Shown here: positions 8,847 through 17,499 of the stretch, piece by piece
Layout of the letters: each line of letters opens with the position of its first letter
Position numbering within the stretch: the first letter of the stretch is position 1
Origin: Burkholderia sp. FERM BP-3421
Lineage (GTDB): Bacteria > Pseudomonadota > Gammaproteobacteria > Burkholderiales > Burkholderiaceae
NCBI RefSeq assembly: GCF_028657905.1
Contig: NZ_CP117781.1
Coordinates: forward strand, 2,294,001 to 2,358,000
DNA: 64,000 nucleotides
Direction of reading: 5' to 3'
Program-made: the position numbers and the translations under genes
Notes under the pieces: generated by a model
Told to the model about the DNA's origin: nothing
The model's input: only the letters and a program-made list of their open reading frames with translations
Databases searched by the model: none

Positions 8847-10091
8847 ATGAATGCAAACGCTGCGGCCGGTAACGGTTTGGACCAGATCATCCAGCACGTA
8901 TTCGTGCTGATGCTGGAAAACCGGTCCTTCGACCATCTGTTCGCGCTGTCCGGTATTCCTGGAATCGTCGCTGCTACCAATGGAAACGCCAATACCTACA
9001 ACGGTGCTACCTATGCGTTCGGCGACGGCGCGCCCGACCCGATGCCCACTGATCCCGGGCATGAATTCACGGATGTGCTTGAGCAGCTGTGCGGCGCGAA
9101 TGCGAAGTTTCAACAAGGGCAGCCCTATCCCTCCGTCGACAACTCCGGTTTCGTCTCGAACTATGCGACCACCCGGACTCAAGGCACGCCGCCGCAAAGC
9201 GGCGACGTGGGGGCCGTCATGAAAGGCGTCGACGCCCGTACGCAGTGTCCCGCGCTGTTCCAGCTTGCGACGGAGTTCGTGCTTTGTGACGGGTGGCATT
9301 CGTCGTTGCCCGGTCCGACCTGGCCGAATCGTTATTTCCTGCATGGCGCGTCGTCGGCCGGGCTCGATCATTCGCCGACCTCGGCGGAAATGGCCATATG
9401 GGAGAACCTGGATGGCTTCGGCTATCCGAAAGGATCGATTTTCGATGCGCTCGGTAAAAGCTACTACCGCCTTTATCAGGATCATCTAGGGGACCTACTC
9501 GGCCACATACCGCAGGTCGCGTCGATCAAGGGCATCAGTTTTACGGATGTCGACGACCTGTCGCACTTCGAAGCGGACCTCGCCTCGGGGTATACGGCTC
9601 GCTATACGTTCATCGAACCGGGTTACGGCGATGTCGTGAGCGATACCTATGAGAACGGGAGTTCGCAGCATCCGATGGACACTCTTGCCGCGGGTGACCA
9701 ACTCGTTGCCCGTGTGTATGGCGCGATCCGTAACTCGCCGTTGTGGGATCGGAGCCTTTTGCTGATTCTTTATGACGAGCATGGTGGCTTCTACGATTCA
9801 GTTAAGCCCGGTCACGCTGTTCCTCCGAACGACGGCGCGGCCGCGACGCTGAACGCCAGTGGATTCGGATTCGATGTCTATGGCGTGCGCGTTCCCGCGA
9901 TCGTTGTGTCGCCTTGGGTTGCTCAAGGGCAGGTCGATAACACACCGTACGATCACTGCTCGGTGCTCGCGACTGTTGAACGCCTGTTTGGCCTGCAACC
10001 GCTGACGGATCGTGACGAGAATGCTAGGGACGTGCTGTCGCTGATCACTCATACGTGTCGCCAGGACTGCCCGACGAGTATAGGAACATGA
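8847..10091 (+). CDS. Phosphoesterase family protein (phospholipase C / acid phosphatase-like)
   Basis: A 414-residue protein starting at 8847 with a GGGAG motif about 10 bases upstream. Near the N-terminus HVFVLMLENRSFDHLF matches the metal-binding signature of the phosphoesterase family PF04185. Later motifs fit too: DGWHSSLPGPTWPNR (substrate/metal region), LILYDEHGGFYD, and GVRVPAIVVSPW followed by DHCSVLATVERLFG. There is no signal peptide, unlike most secreted members, so it is cytoplasmic or exported by a route without a Sec signal. The stop overlaps the start of the next small ORF (ATGA), implying translational coupling. Confidence 0.87.
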   Translation: MNANAAAGNGLDQIIQHVFVLMLENRSFDHLFALSGIPGIVAATNGNANTYNGATYAFGDGAPDPMPTDPGHEFTDVLEQLCGANAKFQQGQPYPSVDNSGFVSNYATTRTQGTPPQSGDVGAVMKGVDARTQCPALFQLATEFVLCDGWHSSLPGPTWPNRYFLHGASSAGLDHSPTSAEMAIWENLDGFGYPKGSIFDALGKSYYRLYQDHLGDLLGHIPQVASIKGISFTDVDDLSHFEADLASGYTARYTFIEPGYGDVVSDTYENGSSQHPMDTLAAGDQLVARVYGAIRNSPLWDRSLLLILYDEHGGFYDSVKPGHAVPPNDGAAATLNASGFGFDVYGVRVPAIVVSPWVAQGQVDNTPYDHCSVLATVERLFGLQPLTDRDENARDVLSLITHTCRQDCPTSIGT

Positions 10092-10333
10092 ACAAGACGA
10101 CATCCGCGCATAAGCGCGACCATGAACGCGTGCCCGAGTCCAGCACGTTGATGGGGCTGCTGTACGTGCTGCGCAAGGCCCACGTGGATCTGGTCGGCAA
10201 GGACGCCGCGCACCAGCGCTTCGCGCGAGTGTCAACGCGGGGCGATGCGAGAGAGTACATCAAGGAACTGATGCCGCGGCTCTTGAAGGAGCGTGAGATA
10301 CGGCGGCAGAGGGAGCACGGCCCTAACAAGTAA
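10088..10333 (+). CDS. Small basic protein coupled to the phosphoesterase
   Basis: An 81-residue, Arg/Lys-rich helical protein starts at the ATG at 10088, whose ATGA overlaps the phosphoesterase stop. It has no hydrophobic segment. Residues 20-35 (LMGLLYVLRKAHVDLVG) look amphipathic and the C-terminus is strongly basic. The coupling suggests a partner role such as a chaperone, regulator or inhibitor of the phosphoesterase, but nothing in the sequence decides between these. I do not recognise the family. Confidence 0.55.
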   Translation: MNKTTSAHKRDHERVPESSTLMGLLYVLRKAHVDLVGKDAAHQRFARVSTRGDAREYIKELMPRLLKEREIRRQREHGPNK

Positions 10334-10820
10334 AAGAGACATCGTGGAACACCGGGGGAACGCAAGACTGACTGTCGGTATTCGGGCAACCTCTCTCGCT
10401 TATCAAATCCATGGAATCCGCCATTCATGCGACTGCTTCACTTCAATCACTGCCTCAGGAGGAACATCAAATATATAACGAAACACGCCGACTTTTCGAC
10501 CCAACAGGTTGGTACACGAATGTACCAACCACTGTTCGGAGTTGCGCATATAGAGGACTGGCAGAACGCACAGCATCTTAATTTTTAATTAAAATCAGTA
10601 ACTACTCCAGAGACACGCCAATCATACCGAACATTCAAACATGAAAAATAAATATCAAATATAAATAATAATATCTCCGAAATAGAAACTGGGATTTAAT
10701 TAAATCAATAACGAATTATCTACCCAAGCATATTTCCGTCCGATCTTTACGTCGCAAATTTCATTCGCTTAGCAAAAATTCGCCAACACCTTGTCTCTTT
10801 CGACTCCGCGGAGGGGAACC
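10334..10820. other. AT-rich intergenic region
   Basis: No credible gene is seen in these 487 bases. Base composition falls sharply after about 10440, with long AT runs such as the palindromic TTTTAATTAAAA near 10583. The region likely holds the promoter of the lipoprotein gene starting at 10821, and it includes the perfect inverted repeat at 10507-10530. The composition is unlike the flanking DNA and suggests acquired sequence. Confidence 0.6.
10507..10530. repeat. Perfect 10-bp inverted repeat, 4-base loop
   Basis: GGTTGGTACA and TGTACCAACC flank CGAA. It lies 174 bases after the small basic ORF and about 290 bases before the lipoprotein gene. There is no following T-run, so an operator or a Rho-assisted stop is as likely as an intrinsic terminator. 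Confidence 0.5.
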
Positions 10821-11900
10821 ATGAAGATTCTTGCGCGATTATTCAATATCTTGAATTTTTCCTCTACAATTTGGGCTACACTACTTACAGGCTGTGGCAG
10901 TGCCGTAACGGCAATTGATCTCAGTCGTGTGCAAGACGTGCAAACCGACATTAAACGACAAGTGGGTGTCTATCTAGTCCAGAAAACCCGACAACCCTCA
11001 CAGAAATTCGCAAGCCCCAAGGGTGGTGGATTCTGGTGCGGTGACGGTTCGATCGACTTCAATATCACAAGCATCAAGGTGACTTTGTTGACAAAACTCG
11101 ATACGACTATTTCCGGAAATGCCAGCGGCAAGATCACCCCGGTGCTGACTATCAAACCATCCCTCTCAACCGAGAACGTAGCTACCAGCACGTTGGTGTT
11201 TAACGAGTGGCTCGAGCCGTCTGGTTACTATGCCGATATCTATAAGGATACAAAGCTTCAGAATACAAGTCTCGACGACGCCCCCATTGCTAAAGCGCTC
11301 CTGCTTCTACGGGCTGATCTGATAGAAGCGGCACAGAAAAATAGTGCGAACGGTGACCCGCTACCTTGCTTCTCTGCTTTGAACCCGCTGGCGCCTCAAG
11401 CAGATCTAGGAAATACATTTCAACTCGATATCACTTACCTAACCGACGCGAATGGTCAAGTACAGGTAGGTGTTGGTCCGTTTACGGTCGGAGGTGGAGT
11501 AGAGTCAAAGTTGACAGACGAGAACACCATTACTGTCAGCTTTGTGCCGAGCGCCGATGTCATTCTTCCGGTTGGTAAACACGTAGTCGCAGCAAGCGAG
11601 AAAGCGGCAATTCACATATCGGTCGGCCCGAATCCATTCTTGCGAAGCACGGCCTGGGCTGTCGACGACGATGGCACCGCGGCACTCATTAAAGTCTCTG
11701 ACACGGCGGCAGTCGCACCGGTTTTGGCACCTGCTGCAGCGCCAGCGGCACCAGGCATGGCAACCTCAAACGGACCTTACACGCTATGCGGTGATCCTGA
11801 TCATCCGGGCCTCGTGGTGTACTGCGACATCCATGGCAATGTAGTCCCACCCAAGATAATCAGGCACCGTACAATGGACATTCCCCTTCAACTTCAGTGA
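10821..11900 (+). CDS. Lipoprotein of unknown function in AT-rich DNA
   Basis: A 359-residue protein starts at the ATG at 10821, directly behind GGAGGGG. The first 25 residues form a lipoprotein signal ending LLTGC, with Cys as the lipidation site. The mature part is beta-rich, with a VQTDIKRQVGVYLVQ segment, a central region with alternating hydrophobic strands, and an Ala/Pro-rich linker (about residues 300-325) before a short Cys-containing tail. No known domain is recognised. Codon use is less GC-biased than in neighbours, consistent with horizontal transfer. Confidence 0.75.
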   Translation: MKILARLFNILNFSSTIWATLLTGCGSAVTAIDLSRVQDVQTDIKRQVGVYLVQKTRQPSQKFASPKGGGFWCGDGSIDFNITSIKVTLLTKLDTTISGNASGKITPVLTIKPSLSTENVATSTLVFNEWLEPSGYYADIYKDTKLQNTSLDDAPIAKALLLLRADLIEAAQKNSANGDPLPCFSALNPLAPQADLGNTFQLDITYLTDANGQVQVGVGPFTVGGGVESKLTDENTITVSFVPSADVILPVGKHVVAASEKAAIHISVGPNPFLRSTAWAVDDDGTAALIKVSDTAAVAPVLAPAAAPAAPGMATSNGPYTLCGDPDHPGLVVYCDIHGNVVPPKIIRHRTMDIPLQLQ

Positions 11901-12150
11901 CGGTGGCCACGACGCAAGAAATGCCGAACGGAGCACGGCGATTCGCCGACGGTATCGGGCACCAGCGTGGCGTCACCGATAAATCGGGCAATTTCCCGCG
12001 GTGGATTGAATGACATGAATGCGAGACGTGAAATCCATAGAACGGAACCCGATGCGCCCGCAACGAAGCTGCACACCTGACCGCCGGCATCCTCTCACGA
12101 AGAAAAGAAGCGTCCATTAAGACTTCACAAATACAACCAAACCTCCCCCC

Positions 12151-12638
12151 TCACTGCCCAGCCGCCCCCGGCTTCCTCGGCGCCGGCAACCGCCACTGCC
12201 CATTCTCGCGCAGCCCTTCCGCGAACTTCGCCCGTTCCTGCTGCGTCAGCGTCCCCGCAAAATCCGCCACCCCTTGCTCGACCCGCGCACGCAACGCACT
12301 ATCCGCTTCCCTGGTCCGAGCAAGCGCCGCATCGAGCGCGGCACGATCCAACTGCGGCGCGGCCAACAACCCCAACACATCCTGCCGCCCGTCATGCCCG
12401 GCGCGCGCAAACGCCTTCCCGTCATGCCGCGCATCCTTCAACGCATCGGCGAACGCCTCCTGGCGCGCATCAGACAACCCATTCGCAGCAAACCTCAACG
12501 GATGCGCCTGCGCCGGCGCCCCCACCTTCCCATGCCCCCCCGCATACCACGCATAAGCCGCCCCGCGATCCCGCCCAGCAGGAACGCATTGACGATCACC
12601 GACCCGAGCAGGGTGAATTTCAACGAGCGGTCGTTCAT
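12151..12638 (-). pseudogene. Periplasmic metal-sensor-like protein gene, frameshifted
   Basis: ATG at 12638, behind GGAGCGGCGA, opens MNDRSLKFTLLGSVIVNAFLLGGIAG, a signal anchor. At the plus-strand CCCC run 12561-12564 one base appears missing: the continuation AAYAWYAGGHGKVGAPAQ lies in another frame and runs to the stop at 12151. The C-terminal part is helical with LTQQERAKFAEGLRE, resembling the heavy-metal-resistance / CnrX-like periplasmic sensors found beside ECF sigma operons. The ATG overlaps the stop of the gene upstream (ATGA). Lesion or sequencing error cannot be separated from this sequence alone. Confidence 0.65.
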
Positions 12639-13059
12639 TCGCCGCTCCATTCCGAGGCATGTCCGAACCCGGTCGCCAGATACGACGATTCCGGCGCGTC
12701 ATACCCGCCACGCGTTGCCCCGGTCACGAGCATGAACGACACCATGAACGCGCAAGCCACCCCGCCCACAATCCCGATCCCCGCCAGCGCGACGCCAGGC
12801 CACCCAAACCCAACCCACCTCACCCGCCCGGCCCGCACCGGCGCCCCGCCACGATCCGACGATAGAGCGCCTCATCCGGCCGCACCGCCACATCACACGC
12901 GAGCCAATCATCGAGCGACGCAGCGGCCTCAAGCATCCCCTCCGCCTCGCGACGATGCGCACTGGCCCACGCCTGCGCATCATCGCGCTCGGAAAGCGGC
13001 CAGCGGGCCGCGTCAGCGCCGTAGGCGTCGACGATTGCACGGAATCTCTCGGGTGTCAT
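12635..13059 (-). pseudogene. Probable anti-sigma factor gene, frameshifted
   Basis: ATG at 13059 overlaps the ECF sigma stop (ATGA). The first part, MTPERFRAIVDAYGADAARWPLSERD, is a short soluble domain typical of small anti-sigma proteins. At the plus-strand CCCC run 12844-12847 a missing base shifts the frame; the second part (GAPVRAGRVRWVGFGWPGV) contains one transmembrane helix and a short tail ending at 12635. Read as two ORFs they are 79 and 67 residues with overlapping ends; adding one base joins them into a normal cytoplasm-membrane anti-sigma layout of about 142 residues. Confidence 0.6.
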
Positions 13060-13616
13060 CGCAAGTCCTCTTCGGGGCCGCTGCCGGCCAGTTGTGCGCG
13101 CAAGCCGCGCCGCGCGCGGGCGAGCAGGCTTTCCAACGCGTCGACGCTGATCCCCATCAGCGCCGCGGCCTCCAGGTTCGACAGCTCCTGGTAGTAATTC
13201 AGCACCAGCGCCTCCCGTTGCCGCGCCGGCAGCGCCGCCAGCGCGGCGCGCACCCGCGCATCGCGCGCGCGGGATTCGAGCCGCGCATCGGGCGTCGGGC
13301 CGGGGTCGGGCGTCTCGGGCATGACCTCGACCGGCTCCTCGCGGTGCCCGCGCAGCCGGTCATAACACAGGTTCAGCGCGACGCGATGCAGCCACGTATC
13401 GAACTTCGCTTCGCCGGTGCGCCAGCCCGGCGCCTGCTTCCAGACGCGCACGAAGGCCTCCTGCGCGACGTCCTCGGCCTCCATCCGGTCGCCGAGCAGG
13501 CGCGTCGCGAGCGCGAGCAGGCGCGGCAGCTTGCGCGCGACGAGCGTGCGCACGGCGGCCGGATCGCGCTCGCCGACCCGCGCCACCAGTTCCGCGTCGG
13601 GATCGTGCTCGTTCAA
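13056..13616 (-). CDS. ECF-type RNA polymerase sigma factor
   Basis: The sigma-70 region 2 (LLALATRLLGDRMEAEDVAQEAFVRVW, followed by KFDTWLHRVALNLCYDRLR) and region 4 (LPARQREALVLNYYQELSNLEAAALMGIS) are both complete. I place the start at the TTG at 13616 (LNEHDPDAELVARV), which has GGAG seven to ten bases upstream; the open frame continues to an ATG at 13715 but that part looks non-coding. The gene is first in an overlapping three-gene operon with a membrane anti-sigma and a metal-sensor-like protein, a layout like cnr-type metal-response operons. The inducing signal is unknown. Confidence 0.85.
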   Translation of the reverse strand: MNEHDPDAELVARVGERDPAAVRTLVARKLPRLLALATRLLGDRMEAEDVAQEAFVRVWKQAPGWRTGEAKFDTWLHRVALNLCYDRLRGHREEPVEVMPETPDPGPTPDARLESRARDARVRAALAALPARQREALVLNYYQELSNLEAAALMGISVDALESLLARARRGLRAQLAGSGPEEDLR

Positions 13617-13942
13617 CGGCGCACGCTCCGCGCACGGCCGCCGCGCATCCGAACCACGGCGATGCGGTGATTGCTCACCTGGAAACTCCCGGAACGAAAG
13701 GACAAGGGCCGGCATAGGGTTGGGCGCGACGCGACCGCGCGCGCCTCGTCAATATACGACGGCCGCGCGGCAACAAGCCGGCGCGGCAAAGGGCGCAACA
13801 CGGGTGACAAGGCGCGACATGCGGGTTTCTCCACGCGGGGGGCCGACGCGGCCCCGTTGCGGATTAAACGCCGCAGGCGGCAAAATCCGTCGCGGTCCGC
13901 CAAGATTTTTTTCGACGCCCAGCCCGCCCCGCCCCCACGCGC

Positions 13943-14585
13943 TCAAATCGCGTTGCGCGGCCGCTCGCCGACGTCCCCGAGGCAGCACGCAACCACCTCC
14001 GCATCCTCGTCCCCGAGACTCAGGTACACATGCCCGACGCCGCTGTCGAAATACAAGCTATCGCCGGCCTCAAGCCGGAACGCGGCGCCCGTCTCGAAGC
14101 GCAATTCCAGTTCGCCGCTCAACACGAACACGAACTCCTCCCCCGCATGCCGGATGTACTCGGGGAAATCGCTCAGCGCGCGCGCGTGGATCCGCGCGCG
14201 CACCGGCACCATGCGCTTGCCGATCAGGTCGTTCGCGAGCATCCCGTAGGCATAGTTCGGCGTGTCGTAAACCATCTGCCGCCCCCGCCGCCGTGAACGA
14301 CGGCGCGAGCGCGCCGCCCGGCGGCGTCTCCGCGCGGCGGAACACCGCGTCGAAGTCGAGCCCGAGCGCCTGGGTCAGCGCCGCGAACTTGTCGTAGGTC
14401 AGCGCGATATCGCCCCGCTCGGCCTTCGAGATCGTCGAGACCGCAATGCCCGAGCGCTCGGACAGCGCCGCGAGCGTCAGGCCGCGCGCCTTGCGCGCGT
14501 CGCGCAGGCGCGCGCCGACGGTCTGGTGGTCGAGCTGCGTCGGCTCGGCGGGCGAAGGCGGAAAGACATCGGTCGATCGGGGCAT
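13943..14585 (-). pseudogene. XRE-cupin transcriptional regulator gene, frameshifted
   Basis: The N-terminal part from the ATG at 14585 carries an XRE helix-turn-helix (VGARLRDARKARGLTLAALS through STISKAERG). The C-terminal part is a cupin domain (MVYDTPNYAYGMLAND, then EEFVFVLSGELELRFETG and GDSLYFDSGVGHVYLS), ending at 13943. The two halves lie in different frames. A plus-strand CCCCC run at 14282-14286 contains one base too many; removing it gives the continuous FTAAGRQMVYDTPNY. In related regulators the cupin binds a small effector such as an amine or amino acid. It faces the RidA and FAD-oxidase genes across a strong palindrome, its likely operator. Confidence 0.8.
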
Positions 14586-14620
14586 GCGGATACTCGGCGG
14601 ACTGCGCGTGAATACAGATT

Positions 14621-14658
14621 TTGTCATATACGAGAATTACTTTTCTCGTATATGACAA
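14621..14658. promoter_or_regulatory. Perfect 16-bp inverted repeat, likely operator of the XRE-cupin regulator
   Basis: TTGTCATATACGAGAA and TTCTCGTATATGACAA are exact reverse complements separated by TTACTT. The element lies in the divergent gap, 36 bases upstream of the regulator start at 14585 and about 200 bases upstream of the RidA start at 14855. Its AT-rich arms contrast with the GC-rich surroundings. The position and symmetry fit autoregulation and control of the divergent catabolic genes. Confidence 0.8.
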
Positions 14659-14854
14659 TTTTCATCGAAATCGCCACGGAAGGGACGGGATGATCACTCT
14701 AGCATCGGGCGGCCCGCCGCCAGCGCCCGCTTCCTCCGAACGCCCGGCTGCCCGCGCCTCGCGGCGAGCCGGCCGCCCCGCGCCGTCCGGCGCGGTCGCC
14801 CGCTTTTTTCCACCCCCGCCCGCCGCCGCGGCCGGCGTCTCGAAGGTCGCCATC

Positions 14855-15208
14855 ATGTCCCGTGAAATCCAGCGTCTCCAGACCGGCGCCCGCATGAGCC
14901 AGGTCGTCATCGCGAACGGCATCGTGCCTCTCGCGGGCCAGGTGCCCGACAGCGCGGGCGCGCCGCTCGCGGTGCAAGCCGCCGAGGTGCTCGCGCGCAT
15001 TGACGCGCTGCTCGCGGCGGCGGGCGTCGACAAGCCCCGCCTCGTCACCGCCAACGTGTGGCTCAGCGACGCCGCGCACTTCGACGCGTTCAACGCGGTC
15101 CGGGACGCCTGGGTGCCCGCCGGCCACGCGCCGACCCGCGCCTGCGTGCAGTCGCGGCCGATGAAGCCCGGTCTCGACGTGGGGATCGCCGTCACCGCGC
15201 TCGCCTGA
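14855..15208 (+). CDS. RidA family enamine/imine deaminase
   Basis: A 117-residue protein starts at the ATG at 14855, with GAAGG eight bases upstream; the open frame to 14621 is non-coding. It has the RidA pattern: the QVPDSAGAPL segment, AGVDKPRLVTANVWLSD and the conserved Arg in PTRACVQSRPMKPGLDVGI. RidA proteins hydrolyse reactive enamines and imines released by PLP enzymes and amino acid oxidases. The gene lies 25 bases before a D-amino-acid-oxidase-like gene, which would generate such imines, so the two probably act together. Confidence 0.9.
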   Translation: MSREIQRLQTGARMSQVVIANGIVPLAGQVPDSAGAPLAVQAAEVLARIDALLAAAGVDKPRLVTANVWLSDAAHFDAFNAVRDAWVPAGHAPTRACVQSRPMKPGLDVGIAVTALA

Positions 15209-15233
15209 GCCGCGCGCCCACCAGGAACCTCCA

Positions 15234-16478
15234 ATGAAATTCGATACGCTCGTCCTCGGCGGCGGCATGATCGGCGTGTCCGTCGCCGTGCATCTGCAAC
15301 AGCGCGGGCTGTCCGTCGCGCTCGTCGAGCGCGGCGCGCCCGGCGGCGAGACGTCGTTCGGCAACGCCGGGCTGATCCAGCGCGAAGGGGTCTATCCGTA
15401 TGCGTTCCCGCGCGGCCTCGGCGCGCTGCTGCGATACGCGCTGAACGGTTCGCCCGACGTGCGCTACCACGCCGCCGCGCTGCCGGCGCTCGCGCCGTTC
15501 CTGTATCGCTACTGGCGTCATTCACGGCCGGACCGGCACGCGGCGATCGCGCGCGCCTATGCCCCGCTGATCGCGCATTGCGTGAGCGAGCACCGCGCGC
15601 TGATCGGCGCGGCGAACGCCGGCGAACTGCTGCGCGACGGCGGCTGGCTCAAGGTATTCCGCAGCGCCCGCGCGCGCGATGCCGAGACCCGCGACGCCGA
15701 ACGCTGGCGCACCGAATACGGCGTGCGCTTCGACACGCTCGACGCGGCCGCGCTGCGCGCCGCCGAACCCTCGCTCAATCCCGCGCTGATCGGCGCGCTG
15801 CGCTACGCCGATTCGTGCTCGATCAGCGATCCGCAGGCGCTCGTCGCCGCCTACGCCCGTTATTTCGAGCGACTCGGCGGGCGCGTCGTGCGCGGCGACG
15901 CGCTGACGCTCGAAGCCGGCTGGCGCGTGCACACCGACGCGGGGCCGCTCGACGCGCACAGCGCCGTGATCGCGCTCGGGCCCTGGTCCGACCTGCTGTG
16001 CGCGCGGCTCGGCTACGCACTGCCGCTCGCGGTCAAGCGCGGCTATCACATGCACTACGCGCGGCAACCGGGCGCGCGCCTGAACCGCCCGGTCCTCGAT
16101 GTCGAGCACGGCTATCTGATCACGCCCATGACGCGCGGCATCCGCCTGACCACCGCCATCGAGCTGGCAAGCCGCGACGCACCGCCCACGCCCGTCCAGC
16201 TGAACGCCGTCGAGCCGGTCGCGCGCGACCTGTTCCCGCTCGGCGCGCGCGTCGACGACACGCCCTGGCTCGGCTGTCGTCCCTGCACGCCGGACATGCT
16301 GCCGGTGATCGGCGCGGCCCCGCGCCACCGCGATCTCTGGTTCGCGTTCGGCCACGCCCACCATGGTTTCACGCTCGGCCCGGCCACGGGCCGGCTGCTC
16401 GCGGACCTGATGACGGGCGCGCCGCCCTTCGTCGATCCGCGTCCATTCGCCGTCGAACGGTTCCTGCGCGGCCGCTGA
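15234..16478 (+). CDS. FAD-dependent D-amino acid dehydrogenase-like oxidoreductase
   Basis: A 414-residue protein with an N-terminal Rossmann FAD motif (LVLGGGMIGVSVAVHLQQRG, then VERG) and the DAO-fold C-terminal region ending in GHAHHGFTLGPATGRLLADL. It resembles DadA-type enzymes that oxidise amino acids or amines to imines, passing electrons to the respiratory chain or oxygen. The RidA gene just upstream and the XRE-cupin regulator opposite support a catabolic operon for an amino acid or amine. The exact substrate cannot be read from the sequence. Confidence 0.87.
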   Translation: MKFDTLVLGGGMIGVSVAVHLQQRGLSVALVERGAPGGETSFGNAGLIQREGVYPYAFPRGLGALLRYALNGSPDVRYHAAALPALAPFLYRYWRHSRPDRHAAIARAYAPLIAHCVSEHRALIGAANAGELLRDGGWLKVFRSARARDAETRDAERWRTEYGVRFDTLDAAALRAAEPSLNPALIGALRYADSCSISDPQALVAAYARYFERLGGRVVRGDALTLEAGWRVHTDAGPLDAHSAVIALGPWSDLLCARLGYALPLAVKRGYHMHYARQPGARLNRPVLDVEHGYLITPMTRGIRLTTAIELASRDAPPTPVQLNAVEPVARDLFPLGARVDDTPWLGCRPCTPDMLPVIGAAPRHRDLWFAFGHAHHGFTLGPATGRLLADLMTGAPPFVDPRPFAVERFLRGR

Positions 16479-16497
16479 TCCGGCGCCGCGCCCCCAA

Positions 16498-16530
16498 CGG
16501 GACGCCGCCGCCATCGCGGCCGGCGTCCCG
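16498..16530 (+). terminator. Strong GC hairpin after the FAD oxidase gene
   Basis: CGGGACGCCG pairs with CGGCGTCCCG, and an inner CCGC/GCGG stem extends it with one bulged base. It begins 20 bases after the stop codon. No T-run follows, so it would be Rho-assisted or a 3' stabiliser rather than a classical intrinsic terminator. Confidence 0.55.
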
Positions 16531-16735
16531 TGCAACGGACCGCCCGGTCGCCGGCCGTGAAGTCGATAAAACACGCATGCGGCGCTGGCGCGCAACGGCT
16601 GAAGGCGCGCGCGCCGCATGCATGCCGTGCACGGTCCGCTGAGCGAATTTCAGCGCAGGGCCGGCGCGCGGCGCGTACCATGCAAGACCCGCGTTTCCCG
16701 CAGTCCGGGGCTGCTTTTTCGTCGAGTCGAATCGT

Positions 16736-17227
16736 ATGTCCGATCCTTGCTTCCGCATCGTTTCCCCGCATGATCTCGCGTCGTGCCATGCCATCGAGGC
16801 GTCCGCCTACGAAGGCGACGAAGCCGCCACCCGCGAGAAGATCGCCACGCGGATCCGCCGGTATCCGGCCGGCTTCCTCGTGATGGAGCAGGACGGCGAG
16901 GTCATCGGCTTCATCAACAGCGGCTGCGCGCATGAGGTCGTGATGTCGGACGAAGCGTTCAAGGAGCTGGTCGGGCACGATCCGGACGGGCCGCGCGTCG
17001 TGATCATGTCGGTGGCGATCGATCCGCGTCACCAGGGGCGCGGCCATGCCACGCGCATGATGCGCGCGTTCGTCGAGCGCATGAAGGCGCTCGGCAAGCG
17101 CACGCTGCATCTGATGTGCAAGGACCGCCATGTCGCGCTGTATGAGCGGCTCGGCTTCCGTTACGAACGGCCCTCCGCGTCGACGCACGGCGGCATGGCG
17201 TGGCATGAAATGAGCATGACGCTCTGA
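16736..17227 (+). CDS. GNAT family N-acetyltransferase
   Basis: A 163-residue protein with the GNAT fold: an N-terminal SPHDLASCHAIEASAYEGDEAA segment, the acetyl-CoA loop VAIDPRHQGRGHATRMMRAF near residues 90-110, and the C-terminal LYERLGFRYERPS. The N-terminal part resembles arylalkylamine N-acetyltransferase-like members. The gene has its own gap on both sides (about 260 bases each), so it is probably monocistronic. The substrate is unknown. It lies too far from the lipopeptide cluster to be counted in it. Confidence 0.87.
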   Translation: MSDPCFRIVSPHDLASCHAIEASAYEGDEAATREKIATRIRRYPAGFLVMEQDGEVIGFINSGCAHEVVMSDEAFKELVGHDPDGPRVVIMSVAIDPRHQGRGHATRMMRAFVERMKALGKRTLHLMCKDRHVALYERLGFRYERPSASTHGGMAWHEMSMTL

Positions 17228-17499
17228 GGGTTCGAAAGGGGATGCGGCCGGCTCGACTGCCGGTCGCCGGCCCTGCGTACGCGATGTCCGGTGGCGATCC
17301 GGGCGCATTCACGCTCGATGAAATCGACCGGAGCCTTCGGCGACGGAAATCGCCGACGCCCGATGTCCGGCGCCCGATGTCCGTGGATCGAACCCGGTCT
17401 GCCGAGACGGCGCGGTGACGTCGGCCGGGCGACACCACCGCGCGTTGCCGACGGCCGCCTTCGGCGACCGTCACCACCGCCGCGAAACGCAAGCCGCCC

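Noticed and set aside
11860..12117. Minus-strand ORFs after the lipoprotein that look briefly protein-like (MSFNPPREIARFIGDATLV)
   Set aside because: They are short, split between frames and overlap the lipoprotein end. A degraded gene fragment is possible but cannot be supported.
16736..17227. GNAT enzyme as the lipolanthine-type condensing acetyltransferase
   Set aside because: It lies 12 kb outside the cluster among unrelated genes and resembles arylalkylamine acetyltransferases.
17357..17385. Tandem copy of a CGCCCGATGTCCG-like 13-mer
   Set aside because: It is a single short duplication in non-coding DNA with no spacer-repeat pattern, so it is not a CRISPR or iteron array.
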